From Heligmosomoides polygyrus polygyrus (Eukaryota > Nematoda > Chromadorea > Rhabditida > Heligmosomidae): 64,000 nucleotides of DNA. The stretch covers positions 4,471,658 through 4,535,657 of the forward strand of contig OX377206.1 of NCBI GenBank assembly GCA_947396885.1, in the 5' to 3' direction. Below are positions 34,066 through 47,600 of the stretch, one piece after another. Positions within the stretch are counted from its first letter, which is position 1. Every line of letters starts with the position of its first letter. The position numbers were made by a program, and so were the translations under genes. The notes under the pieces are model-generated. The model was not told the DNA's origin and ran no database searches. It was given only the letters and a program-made list of their open reading frames with translations.

Positions 34066-34421
34066 GGGCCTGTTCATACTTCGCGACAAGAGCGACTTGT
34101 TGCCCGTGCAAAACATGCATATCGATTAAAACCGAGCGCCGGCGCTGTCGCTCCAGTCGCTCTTGTCGCTCCAGTCGCTGCGGTCGCCTTCTCATATTTC
34201 CGCGCGCTGCACTCGTCGCTCTTGTCGCCCGTGCAAAGCATGCAAATCGATTAAAACCGAGCGCACGCCACCGAAAAGTGTTCATACTCAAGCGCCGGCG
34301 ACCTCGCTCCAGCCGCTCTTGTCGCTCCAGTCGCTGCGGTCGCCTTCTCATATTTCCGCGCGCTGCGAACGCCACGCGCGTTGCGCTCTTGTCGCTGCTG
34401 TCGCGAGGTATGAACAGGCTC
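34066..34421. mobile_element. Palindromic MITE, first of a train of three
   Basis: Ends GGGCCTGTTCATACTTCGCG and its complement. TAA at 34063-34065 and 34422-34424. Internal CTCCAGTCGCTCTTGTCG repeats. Confidence 0.85.
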
Positions 34422-34424
34422 TAA

Positions 34425-34783
34425 GGCCTATGTCATACCATCGCTCTTCGCTAGCGAAGGCGATGGACAACTAACATAATTGGGGAAGGGACGGTATCAG
34501 ACGTTGTGGAGGGGCAGACGCCTGTAGCAGTTGTCCGATCCACCGCTAGCGAAGCCTCGCTAGCGGGGTGTCATACTTTCGAGCGATACGGCATCGCTAC
34601 CGATGCGACCGCGTCGCTGAGCTGAGCAGAGCGTCGGCCAGCATCGGTAGCGATGCTACGACGCAGCTGCACACAACACTATTAACTGCGCGCCTATTCG
34701 CTAGCTTCACGCTAGCGAAGAGACTTCGCTCATCGCTCTGTTCGTCGCCTTCGCTCGGGGTGAGCGAAGGTATGACATAGGCC
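34425..34783. mobile_element. Palindromic MITE, second of three
   Basis: Ends GGCCTATGTCATACCATCGC and its complement, sharing TAA with both neighbours (34422-34424, 34784-34786). GCTAGCGAAG recurs inside. Confidence 0.85.
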
Positions 34784-34786
34784 TAA

Positions 34787-34947
34787 GGCCCCTGTTATAC
34801 TCCCGCGGGAGCTTCCGCGGATGGGCGGAAATCGCGCCGGGGTCCCCGAGCCGGCCAATCGCCGCGCCCCGTCACGCCCGCGGTCAGAGGTGCACCCTTT
34901 CTCCGCGGACGTCCAGCGGATGCTCCCGCGGGAGTATAACAGGGGCC
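34787..34947. mobile_element. Palindromic MITE, third of three
   Basis: Ends GGCCCCTGTTATACTCCCGC and its complement, TAA at 34948-34950. Block A has a single TAA at the same place (10353-10355). Confidence 0.88.
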
Positions 34948-35176
34948 TAAGCGAGCGCTGCGACACTGCTAGCGACCCATTGGGTCACTGTCGCACACGA
35001 CGAGAATGAGTTCAGACGTTGCTGTCGTTGATTCGGACGAATCGATATTCAGTCAGAGGACTGCGAATGACACAGCCTACATAGCTGAATCTTGCAGGAT
35101 CCCTGCAGTAAGGCTTCTGACCGTTGAAGGGGAAAAAGCTGGGTGAAACATCTTGCGCACTAGTACAGATCAATTT

Positions 35177-35182
35177 TTTATT
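35177..35182 (-). terminator. Polyadenylation signal AATAAA, block B
   Basis: AATAAA on the minus strand about 95 nt downstream of the transporter stop codon, in the expected place for the transcript end. Confidence 0.6.
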
Positions 35183-35274
35183 CGTAGCACGTAACGTACA
35201 GAGTGCCGAGATGACACAAAACAGTTATTAATAGAAATCTATTATCACAGTCAACATATACAACGGATGAAACG

Positions 35275-35609
35275 CTAGAACCTCTCGTCGGGAATATAGT
35301 CGTCTAACCGCGCTTCCACAGCCCATGCGTACTCTCCGTCGTGAGGATCGATTGAGAAAGACTGAAAAATTGGTGCTTTCCTTTTTGCGAGGAAAAGTAC
35401 TTAATTAAGAGAGACTGCGGTGACATGTCTAAAGTCACTCACTCTCATTCTGTGCGTTATGTCGTCAAGAAGATCATGCTGCTTCACTGGTATCACTTCG
35501 TCAACAGCATCCGGTGGAACGTCTGGTTTCCGTTCTTGAGTGTAGTAGTTGTACTCATAGTAGAACATGGACATCAGAGCGAAGCCAGCGATCACCACAA
35601 ACATTGCTC
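35275..35609 (-). CDS. pept-1: Transporter exons 21-22 with stop, block B copy
   Basis: Exon 21 (35443-35609) encodes AMFVVIAGFALMSMFYYEYN followed by a hydrophilic tail ending ITHRMR, with a GTGAGT donor. Exon 22 (35275-35361) begins SFSIDPHDGEYAWAV and ends DDYIPDERF-stop. Reading through the exon 21 donor gives a shorter alternative ending at 35401, but the TTTTTCAG acceptor and 28-codon exon 22 favour splicing. Confidence 0.82.
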
Positions 35610-38600
35610 CTGAATTCGTGGAATGTTGGAAGAAATAAGAAGAGGGCTATGTAGGGCTCGAGTTGTCAGGAAATGCATGTTCTCACAAGGAGAGCCTCCA
35701 AACTGCCGGTGAGGTTTTGCAATGCAATTTTTATAGAATGTAGGGTCCCGTGTAGGGAGTCCAAAACCATAGCTAGTTTTTTTCGGAATTCTCTTCCGTT
35801 GTCGAAGAAAGGCCTGTTAAGGCGTGAGTGCGGAGTTCATCACGCCCTGCCGCCCCACACCGGATGTGGTCGGTTGGCGTAGTGGATAGTGTTTTGTTTC
35901 ACAGGAACGCGATCGTGGGTTCGATTCTCACATATTCTCATATGCTGGTGCTTTTGCATTTTGCGATTTGTCGTCAGTGAGAGCCTTTATCCCCATTTTC
36001 AACATATTTTTGAAGAAAACATGGCAACAAATGTCGTTTACGTTCATCAGTGCGGGGCGGCAAAGCATGATGAACTCCGCGCTCACACCTTTACAGGCCC
36101 ATTTTCGATCACGGAAGAGGATTCCGAAAAAACTAACCATGGTTTTGGACTCCCCACACGTGACCCTACATCCTGTAAAAATTCCATCGCAAAAGCTCAC
36201 CGCCAGTTTGGAGGCTCTCCTTTTCAGAGAAAGAAGCCGCGACGCGACCGCTTCGCGTCGATTGGTTGGCGTTTAGCCGAAACTCTTGGAAAATGAGGAC
36301 AACATACCAGCGTAGGCGAAGAATTCGGTGGCCATGTTCGAGAAGAGGTCGAGCGCTGTGATTAGGACAATGATCGAATCTCCGACGGCGGTGGTGAATA
36401 ACCAAAGCGCTTGCACTAAGGCCTTCATAGAAGGTGCTGACTGAAAAACGAGTGATTTCCTTAGAAGTTTATGAAGAATGTTTCTATGAAATGCAGTTGA
36501 TTTTTTAGTAAGTGAAGCTCTAATCTAATTAGTTTAGATGGGAGAAAGGCGCTGTTGTAGTTTCACATGATTCCCGAGGTCTAGGAGAGGTCAGAGAAAA
36601 ACTTTTGAACAACCAAAAGCCGAAGACATAAATTTTGCTTGAGGGGTTATTTATGGTGACGAATCCGACATTCCTTCTTGTATAAAGACGTAGTACGATA
36701 GGTTACAGTAGGTGCGGGTGAGTAATGATGTCGGCGTCATTATCGTTGACCTCCCAAACTTTGGTCTATGGGGTCACCAATCTGACGTTCCCTTGTTAGT
36801 GTAGCGGCGGCGTACGGTAGGTTACGATACGTGTGGGTGAAAAGGGTTGTTAGGATCACGAATACCGATTCACCGCATCTACCGTAGCCTACAGTAAGCA
36901 GTCGAAGTTTATGAATTACCATCAACACCCAAAATAACCCCTTGGGCAAAATTCGGTCGAAATCGGTGATCATGACCCCGACAGCTTTATTCATTAGTAC
37001 CCACCGTAACCTACCGTAATCGGTCGATATTCCAAAGGCGGATGTCAGATTCGTGATATCAGCCCCGAACAACGGTTTCGGTCGAGGTATGGACCATTTT
37101 TTTCGACTTCTCCCCTTTTCCTTGAAAATTTGATAAAAAATTCCTCGGATGTTTTTCGATTTGTGATGGAAGTCTTAATTATTGAGACGTTTGACAGAGA
37201 AGTAAAGTAGCTTTGCCATTAATTTCCAGAATCAATTGGTTGGTCAAGGATATGAGGACGTATGCGACGCTCTCGCTGAGCGCTATCCCAGCAAATCAAT
37301 AAATCGTAGTAGACTTAGGATGTGAGGAATCGTGTGAAATCAATAAAAATCAATGGAGCCAAAAATTGCGGATTTCTTTTGTGCCTCAACCACGCCCGCT
37401 TGGTACAGCCCCGCCCACTTGGGATGCGGAAATCTAGCCTTTTAAAAAATCTTTTTTGAAAAATTCTCCAAACACGTGCACCGTAGCTCAAATTGGTCGA
37501 CATAAGTTAGTTCGTATGGTGTTGGACCTAGCTTGTACTTGCGCCGTCACGCGGTATCGCATCACCATAGATATCGATTTTTTGCGCCGCCAGATCGATA
37601 TCTATTCCGACTATGGTGCCGTGCCGCGCAGCGGCACAACTATAAACTAGGGCTAAAACCATAATGTCATGAATGGCACATAGAGGAAAACAGTTTTGAT
37701 TTTCGATCAATACCGAATCAATGCGTATTTCGTGTGTAATTTTATAGAACACTTTACTCATAAGGGTATAAACTATGCGCGTACTTCGCAACCTTACCGT
37801 TACGGAAAGTATGTAATAGTTAATGTGATAAAAAAGTGCAACTTCATAAACTGAAAAAAGTGCAGAAAAAAGCAACGCACCTGGGAATAAGCAAACTCGT
37901 AACCAGTAATTGAGAAGAGAATCTCGGCCGCAGTAATAATAACAATTTGAGGTATTTGCCAAAGAATGGACACAGAATTCGACTGGACCACTTGATTAAT
38001 ATGCTTTACCGGTTTATCCTGAAACAAACTCGTATTATGTAGTTGGAAGAATTTCTTCACGCAGCAGAAAAATCTTTAAAAAACCACGTCACGTGCCTTG
38101 GTGCCCGTTAATGCGAGAATGTAGACGGCGCCCTGTTCGTGGACTTCCATAAACACTCCCGTAGCCTTGACGGTGATATTGGTCTTGTCTGGCGTCTTGA
38201 ATCCAACGTTTTTCGGTGTACCGTCAAGGTAGTACAATTGCCATCTGAAGATGGAGGCGATTTACTGGCACGACGCAGGGTAGGAGCATTTGTTCAGCTC
38301 GAGTGTGCCGTGCATTCTACTTTCCTTGTGTGATATTTGGTTGGTCAGAAAGCCTTGAGCCGTTTGACAATTTCTTTTTTCCATTTTTTATTCAGCATAC
38401 AATGGAATTTAATTAACAGAATAATCACCACCGCTAGTCACTACAGTCCCCCAGCTAATGATCAGGTAAGATATTCCTTTCTCGTAGAGCTGGGGAGACA
38501 GGGAGTCAAGCAGACCGCTGACGGCCTTTTCAGGGTCCTCTGCCTTTCTGAAATTTTCTCCTTCTCTAGGAATGACTTAACGGGGAAATAAGTTAAAGTC

Positions 38601-41600
38601 AAAGGAACGGGGTGGGTGGGGAACCGAGACCCAGTCCAGTTCTCAAGAGTCTCATCTGGTCCTCTTTTTTTTGGTCCTGGTCTCTTTTTCTATACAGGGT
38701 CTAGCGTTATCGTAAATTATCGATGTGCTCGAACGATTATATTCGAATGGTTATTCGAATAGTCGATTATTCGATATTTCTGGATTTTCGCGTATTCGTT
38801 CGAATTCGAACATCGATGGTTTTAGGAAGTCGAATATTCGCCCGAACTCCAACATCGAAAAAGATCCATGTTCGAATATTATTCGAAAATCGAATATTGC
38901 AACTTTTTTTTGGAAAAGTGAGCGATTGTATTCGAATATTGAATAAACTTCAAACCGCTAAGCAGAGAGCTTGATTCGAACAAATTATTCGATTTTCGAA
39001 TAATCGCGTAAACGAAAAAATGGGGCATATTCGATTTTTGATCAATCGATAAAATTAAGGAGCGAATAAATTCGTTCGTTCATTCGCGCGAATATTTCGG
39101 TATCTAGTGAAATCAATCATTCGTTCGGCAAAATTTCTGAAAAGCACAACTATATCGTAGAGCAGGAGGGCAGAAGTTCGTCTCTACCGCTTCTCTTAAC
39201 AGCGTTCCCCAGTTTCTGAAGCCGGTTCGGGTAAAAGTTATGAGGGTGTACCCTTGCGAGAGCAGCTCGTAGTACAGGATTTTGTGAAGACCAGAAGCGG
39301 GGAAGGAAGCGCTTCTCGGGGTGAAGGCCTCAGTGCTTAGCGCTGATGGAAGTGATCTCTCCGAAGCACTGTTGATGTTTCGAACGGTCGCCTTCGCTTC
39401 AATGCCACGGCGCCATTCATAGAAAACGATGGCTCGAAGAAGCTTTTGTAGACATCGTGCACTTCCAGACCAACTTGATATCTGATGCTCTACTTAAAAA
39501 CTGCACTACCGCTAGCTGAAATAGTTCGGATTTTCTAGTCGAAATCGCACCTCCATAGGCAGGATTTACACTTCGGCCGTTGGGAAGCGCGGCGCTGTGA
39601 AGGCTACGAATATCGATTAGGCGGCGAAGATGATCGATAATAGTAGCTTTCGCAACGCCACGTCGCATGGCGACCGAAGTATAAATCCGGTTATAAATAG
39701 TGTTGCTTCCGCAGGTGAAGGTTTCAACAAAGCACTTCCACAGGAACAGAACTAGCTGATATTGATTTTATCAAATTTTTAGAATAGCGACGGTCTAATG
39801 CTTTGCACTTTAGGCTATTGGGTTAAAGGTTTTGAGCAATAGGCTATTGGGTTAACGGTTTTGAGCAACTTTCGACACTCCCTCCTCGAAATCAGTAAGG
39901 CTACTCACCTGCCCGGCTTCACCGGCTTGTAGACGTAGTCAACGGCGTAGTCAGATGATACCCCTTGGCTCGTCGTGTAGGTGGAGTTCGAGTCACGATC
40001 GTCAGTGCCGCGATCGTAGTTCGTCTCCCAGTAGTAGAAGTCAGAGGGACTTCGCGGATTGCATGGGTGATTGGGATCGAAATCGCCAGTGTCCAATCGA
40101 CACATCACCAGATTTCCGTCATATCTCGGTGTTGTCGCCGTCACGATTCTGAAGCAATTGCATTCCACTGCAGTAAGTCAAATGTTTAATGTGCCACTAG
40201 GTAGTATGTAAGTTTATGATCGGCATAGCTCTAAGGGCCCGTTTATACTTCGACGCTGAGCGACGCGACGCCACGTATTGTGACCATATTGATCGGGCGA
40301 CGCGATCGATCAATTTGGCCACTTTACATGCCGTCGCGTCGCTCGGCGTTGGAAGCATAAACGGGGCCTAAGACAATGCACCCAATTCTGGATACTGTAC
40401 TACTTTTACAAGCAATTTAATGCCAGTACCGAAATTCTCACCCCAAACTGAACTCTCCAGTTCCTTGTGTAGGTTTCAACGGATTTGCTTTGCCCTGATA
40501 AACACCGTTGGGGCTGATGGCCACGTAGTAGATCTCCGTGGTCTTCAACTGCACGTCAAATGACTTGGGTAGCATCTGAAGCGAAAGGTCATTTTTGGAG
40601 AGTACACGTCCATAATAAATAGAGCTACAGTATCTCGAACCTGGTACTGATCAGGAGTGCAACCCGTGTAGTCCAACTTCATCGATACTGACCAGGATTT
40701 TGTTGAGGAGCTGGGTGATTTCAGATGCAACGACGACTCTTTGGTCTTCTTGTTGTCGATCATCGACTGAAAAGTGTAGATCACTCGTGGGTTTGTTCCA
40801 ATAGGACGAATCGAACTTGTTAGATTTCCGTCTACAGCTGGACGTTTGTATGCACCTTTGCTAAACTTTTTTTTAAAAGTTTTGAGTTTTTGAACAAATT
40901 CTTCGGGTGTTGTTGGAGAGAGACAGAGCGCCCCTTTCCAGACATGTACCAAAATAACGCAATTACATAATTGCGGCGGTGAAGGGTAAATAACCAATAA
41001 TCGATTTCCACTTAGGACGCGCCGCGCGTCCTACGCGGAAATCGATATTCTTCTTCCTCTCTTTCTTCTCGGGCGGGTATGATTATGTATGATGGTATAT
41101 AAAAAAACTCACCACATTTGGTTTCAGAGTGAACGGATCAAGGTCCGGGAACGTGGCGACGACATTGCAAGTCTCCAGTTGGTTCCAAACGCTGACGTAT
41201 GCTTCGTTGTTGGCGGGAAGAGACGGTAGTGTTTGCTGAAGATGATACGCTTAGCATCAAACGGGTTGTCGTTCAGCTGGGGTCGTCACGGGAATATAAT
41301 GGCCAACGGATGGGTTTCAAGCCATGTAAACGATATGGATTGATCGAACACCCGCTATAGGACAATACTACCAGTGTTTTTCCACGACTAGCCACTTAAC
41401 GAAGAAAATATGCGAAAAGTCTCGACCAAGGAAGGGCTTCATACTGCCTAAAAAAGATCGGTCGAACGATTGCTAGAAGGACAGAAGACAAGGGAGAAAG
41501 TTCGGTGGTTTGGCACGCGCCAGGCATTCTACTTTGCATAATACCACATCGACAATTTGCAAGCATGTTCGGCCTATACAATGATTTTTGAAGGAGTGGA

Positions 41601-44600
41601 GAGGTAGTGTATCTCGGCCATCACAGAGAAGTCACTGACCCCACAGGAATCGAAAGCATGGTTGGCCTGGATGGTCCTCGAACCAATAAACTCCATGACA
41701 GGTCAACATGACATCTGGTACCTCCTCATCGTACCATTGGGGCATTTTGGGACGAATGGAGACCTGGTGGTGCAGGTAATAAAGGTTGTATTTCTGTAAG
41801 GGGATCGTTAAGTGTGGGCGCGTGTAGCGCAGTCGGAGGAGGCGCGACTGTCGCGTGCACCCGATACCAGGTTCCTGGTTCGGATTTCCCGCCCAGGCCA
41901 ACCAAGCCTTCCATCCCTCCGGGGTCGGTGAATTGGTACCAGACGTGTCTGGGAAGGATAAAGTGCTGACTTGTTCATCGGCTGGCCACCGCAAGTCATT
42001 GTATGGCCATATACGCATTCATGTCGCCTCCACGACATCCCGTAGAAGTAGAATGCGCTGGCGCATCCCAAAAAGGATTGAGTAACGCCGTCCTTTATCC
42101 TTATCGTTAAGTGTGCACGCAACGCGCAACACGATGTGATGATAGGCTCCCATATCGACTTGTCGCGTCGCGCGATCGATATGGGTGCCTATCGTAAAAT
42201 CGCGTCTCGCATCGTGTGCACACGAAACGATCCCTAAGGGATAAGTCTCATGAAGGAAATTCTGGAAATTTTCGAAAAGCTTCGATTGTCCCAAAAGCAA
42301 TCAATAATCGATTGCCCGCGTCCTCTGGCCAGCACAGAGCCCCAGAGATGGCCTAGGTCTATATGTTCAATCAGTAGTTGACGGTTATCGCGGGCATATG
42401 ACTTCAGTTGTCATAAGCTCATGTCCGACGAACCGTGACGCAGTTCGTTATCGCCTCGTTCTTTGTCCTTGATATCGTCGACGCGAGAGGAATTTCCGGG
42501 TGCGTTTGGACTGGCAGTTCGTTTGGAAGGTCCCACAACACTATGTATTGATTTCCGATATCAATTGAGTTTCCACCGTATACCTAGCAAGCTCTAGACC
42601 TAAGAAGGTCGCCAACCCATTACGCCAATCGAGGGTTTTTGGGTGATTCTGAGCTTTCAATACAAGATTTACAATAACCTTCTTGACGCCATTCAGCTGC
42701 TTCGAAAATCTTCCTCCAGAAGAGCCTACACGCACCTAGGCGTAACCCTTAGAAATCCCATTTTGTTCAATTTTACTGTAAAATTTTCCTACGAAGGAAT
42801 AAAAAAAGAGTACCCCTCCTCCGACTATTCTCCACGCCCGAAAATATAAAGTATTCCTATACCGTGAAAAAAAAACCTCGAGGAACTGAGGAAGAATGAA
42901 GCACAAGTAAAATAAAGCAGTGACACCTAAGAGGAGATTCAACGAATTTCAATTCCGTTTCTGGAACTGGGTTACATTTCAAGAGAAAAGTTGGAATTCA
43001 TGAAATTTTAAAGAGACTCACATTCACACTGAGCTGTACGAATCCTGTGACAAGGAAAGACAGTGATGCGAGCATACCGCCAACAACCATCTTTCGGAGC
43101 GGTCTGAAGCAAATAGTAAAAGATCTATATTAAAAAAAACGGCGGAAGAGAAAAACTTTGAATTTTTGAAGGCATTGAATGAATAAGCTCTGCACTCTAT
43201 AGAAAATCTCCAACAATCCTTAAAAATCTTGAAATCAGTGAGGGGTTAGCTAAGGAGTATTTAATAATGGAATTTTTATTTTATTCGCTTGTAAATAACA
43301 CTGGATACTGTACTGCAATTGAAAAGCAAGATTATTTTCTCAATTTTCACGGTGCTGCGGAAGGTTAAGACACGTGGTCCTGGAAAATTGCATTACTAGG
43401 AGTGTTTAAAAACTCTCTGGACAATAACGTCTGCGCAAAAGCGGGAAACTGAAGATGTGCTAAAAAAATGATTTTCATGCAAAAATGTTGGGTACTGATA
43501 GGGAAGTGGGCACTTGTGCGTTAAATAAAAGAAAAGCTTCTGATGGGCTTCTAGCGCCGAGTGAGTAAGTGAAGGAATTCCAAAATGTGGCTAATTTTGA
43601 CACAGGTGTCTTAGATGGTATAGTTGTGCCTTCGAGAAATTATATCGAAAGAATGAATGAACGAATAAATGCGATGTCGAAAATTTTCGAACAAATGAAT
43701 GGGTGTCGAAAACTTTCGAGCAAATGGACGATCGAATTTATTCATTATCGATTTTTTCAAATGATCGAAAGTCGAATAAGCCTCATCTTTCGCTTATTCA
43801 AATAATCGAATAGTCGAGCAATTTATTCGAACCAGGTTCTGTGTTTAAAGATTGGAAATTTATTCGGTACTCGAATAAAATCATTCGATTTTCGATTAAT
43901 GTTGAAATGTTCTTTTGTCGAAAAATATTCGAATATGGCTCTTTTTCGATGCACGAATTCGAAACAAAAATTCGACTTTTTAAAGCATTTTAAAAAGTCG
44001 AATTTTTTAATTTTTTTAGCATGAAGCATTTTAAAGCTCGAAGGAGTATCCGAAAATCTAGAAATATCGAATATTCGACTACTCCAGTGATTATTCGAAT
44101 AAATTATTCGAATTATTATAATATATTCGTTCGAGCAGAAATATAGTAGATGGGCCACATCCTGGAATTCTCTGCATCGAAAATCTTCGGATAATTGGGT
44201 GATTCGGATAACGGCGATTTCGCGGACCCCGGATTTTTGGACGACTCGGATCGGGTTATCCGAATCGGATATCTGAAAATGATTCATTCGGATCCAATGT
44301 ATAATGGGCACGTGCCCCTTCCCTATAAGGATAAAGTATAAAGGGAGGTTTCTCTCAAATCCTTTTGGAATGCGCATTGCATTCTGCTCCTAAGGGATGT
44401 AGTGGAGGCGATATGAATTCGATCTTGGCCATACAATGACTTACGGTGGCCAGTTGATTAACAAGTCAGCGCTTTACCCTTTCCAGACAAGTGTGGTAGC
44501 AATTGACCGACCCCGGAAGGATGGAAGAATTGGTTAGCCTGAGCGGGAAATCCGAACCACGAACCTGGTATCGGAGTGCACGCGACAACCGGCACCTCCT

Positions 44601-47600
44601 CCGCTTGCGCTGCACGCGCCGTGCTCCCTTCCCATAAGAACAAAATTCTCTCTCCAGTATAAAAATAGGAGTTCCCAATTTATTAGCAAGTCTCTTGGTT
44701 TTCAAATGGGTTTCCTCGAAGTTTCTTTAAAAGTCATGGACACGGCGATTCAGAGGTTCGTCATCAGCGGTTTAGTGTCATGTGAGTCGTTAACGCAAGT
44801 ACATCTGATTTCTTTGCTCCTAACGTCATGATGGACAGCAAACGGTTATTTGCAGTTAAAAAACTCTGCAGATAAGACTTTTTCATTGTCTACATTCATA
44901 GCGAGCCTCTGCCAGTTTGCACTATAAGCACGTTTTCTGCATTATCAACGCTCGCCGAATTCGCTTTCGGCATTGGTCGTGTTTTGACGTGCACTGTTCG
45001 GACGATCGAATATCGATTAGTTGAAGAAGATTCAAAGGAAGCGGGAACTCACGTGATTGTTACGCATTTCGAGGCCAACGGATAGATGACGACTTGGAAG
45101 AGAGGAATGAAAAGCAGAATGAGCACAGCATTCAGTGTCTGCACCTGATCGGGAAGAAACAGAACGGTTGACGAAAGGCGGCAGTCCATTTGAATGCCTA
45201 TGAAACGGTGGCTGACGAGATGTGATGAAGATGTTGACGCTCACTGTACTCACCTTGAATCAACCAGACAGAGCCTTGTTGGTCGTAGAGTGCCCAGAAC
45301 ATCGGCACCGGCAAGAACATGATCAGGACACGAAGCAACGATTTGATGTCATCGATGAACGATTTCTGAAATTGCGACATTTAGTTTCATTCTGCCATGC
45401 GGCTCTTTTTGGCCTTTGTCACTCCATCGCTCACCCCGAGCGACGCCTAATGATATGCTCCCATATCGATCGGGCGGCGCGATGGAATCGATATGGGTGC
45501 ATACCATTAGGCGTCGCTCGGGGTGAGCGATGGTATGACAAAGGCCTTTCATTGACGATGAAGATCGTTGCCTATAATGATATAGGGATATCGATCGCCG
45601 TTAATCGATACCTTTGTGGAATGCGCCACGCATTTTACTTCTGCTGAATATCCAGGAGGAAATTCGAATGCGAACGTGGATTGACTTCAGGAGGTCATTT
45701 GGTAAACAAGCTTTAGTGTTTTTCCTTCTCAAACAAGCAAGGATAGCAATTCTCCGATCCAGGAGGAATGCACTGCTTGGTTGGCCTTGGCACGAAGTCC
45801 GAACCAAGAACCTTGAATTGGAGTGCACACGACACTCAACGCCTTATCCGGCTGCGCTACCGCCTGCCCTTTACACACTGTCTAAGGTGTGCAAAAATAT
45901 GATACGAGGATAGGGTGTTGAATTATAGGGTTCATCCTCTAAGCCCTAGTTTATACTTCCGCCGCTGCGCGGCGCGGCACCACGACCGCTATAGATATCG
46001 ATTTTTCGCGCCGCCCGGTCGATATCTATCCTGACCATCGTACCGCGCCGCGCAGCGGCGCAAGTATAAACTGGGGCTAAGGCCCGTGCACATTTCGACG
46101 CCGAGCAACGCGACGCCAAGTATATTGATTGAGTGACGCGAACGATCAATTTGGCCACTTTACATGCCGTCGCATCGCTCCTCGTCGGAAGTATAAACGT
46201 GACCTAAGACCTATGTTATACATCGGCGACGTCGGCGACAGTGTTGGGGGATCCTACGCACTGCGCAGCACCCGCTCAACACTGTCGCCGACGTCGCCGA
46301 CAAAAGCGTCGCCGAAGCATAACATAGACCTAAACCCAGCTGAAAGCACAGCCTCGAAGAGCGTGAAAACTACACATCTAGCGGACAGAAAATCGATAAT
46401 CGATTTCAATCTTGCGAATGCACCTTCATAGCACGCAGTTACTGAATGAGTTCGTTTTTTGTCCTCTTCAGCTCTCCTAGAACAGGAAAAGTTCATTAAC
46501 TAGGCAGTTTTAATGGCGCTGCTATGGTTAGAAATTCTCTATTTTCAGGGATGACCTTCAGCGCTGGACAAGAATCGGAATATGCTCACAGTTGGCTCCG
46601 TTCTCTCATCGCCTGCCACCATATGGACTGTCAAAGGAGAGGATACCGGGATCGATCGTCATCGAGTAACGTACGTGATCTCTATCTTTCGACAACGCTG
46701 TGAGCTCAACCCGGAAAGTACCACATTGTCTATACGAACTGGAGAGATGCTACAGGTACATATTGTTTCTATTCCCTTTTTTCTACTAGCAGGAAAAACT
46801 ATCCTTTCGTTTTTATTCTATTTCCTTTGTTTTTTTTTTCATGAGCTAGAGGAGCTATAACAACAGCAGTTGGTTACCAGTTTACCTTGTAAACCAGTTT
46901 AAGAACAATGCTGAGTTCTTTATTAAACGTATACGTACCTTCTGACAGGCATTCTTGTTTCCAACTTCTAACCGATAGTCCAGACATCTAAAATTATTTG
47001 CAGATAATCTTGTATTCTATATGGGCTTTAAAAAATTCAGTGGGAATAAAAAGAAAAATAAGGCAATAAAAAGCAAAAGAGTAAAATCTTACTTCGGATC
47101 ACTCTCACAGACATGCGTGTCAAGGTAATTGTCCAACCAGTGCTCTTTCTTGGTCTTCGATCGGAATTTGTTCGAAATAGCACGCTAAATCAAATCTCAT
47201 CGCATTGAGGAATCAGCAAGCAATTGGGAGCATTTTTTCCATATTCATTAAGTAATTTACTAAAGAATCGTTGTAGTCCAGTTGTTCTTGAGCAGTTGCT
47301 ATTCATTTTGGCTGCTAAGAAATACTCAGCTTTATTTCGGTGATTAGTACTATATAGTACAAAGAAGGTTTCTAGTCTGACATATTGTACATATGGAGGA
47401 CGTTTTTCAAAAAAAAAATTCAAATTTTTTTCATTTAAATCAATCAATCAAGTTCAGTTAGTTGACTAGTGTATTGAGTGACAGGAGATATGAAAGATAA
47501 AAAATTTATTCTGTATCTGTATCTTTTATTTTATATTAAAATGGTAAAGTCCAAGTTTAGTCCAAGTTTAATTACCCAAGTTTGAGACTCGGACGAAAGC

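Larger units (their letters stand above)
26975..38642. repeat. Block B: direct duplicate of positions 1-14619
   Basis: Shared core of about 6.8 kb, aligned piecewise: 26985-29740 with 1-4025; 33660-34060 with 4040-4195 plus 6560-6736 plus 10270-10352; 34951-38642 with 10356-14619. The right border is sharp: CCAGTTC then unrelated sequence. Includes transporter exons 18-22. Confidence 0.9.

Noticed and set aside
46582..46860. 92-codon plus frame with a hydrophobic C-terminus
   Set aside because: Lies in a transporter intron in antisense; the hydrophobic part is a poly-T-rich stretch.
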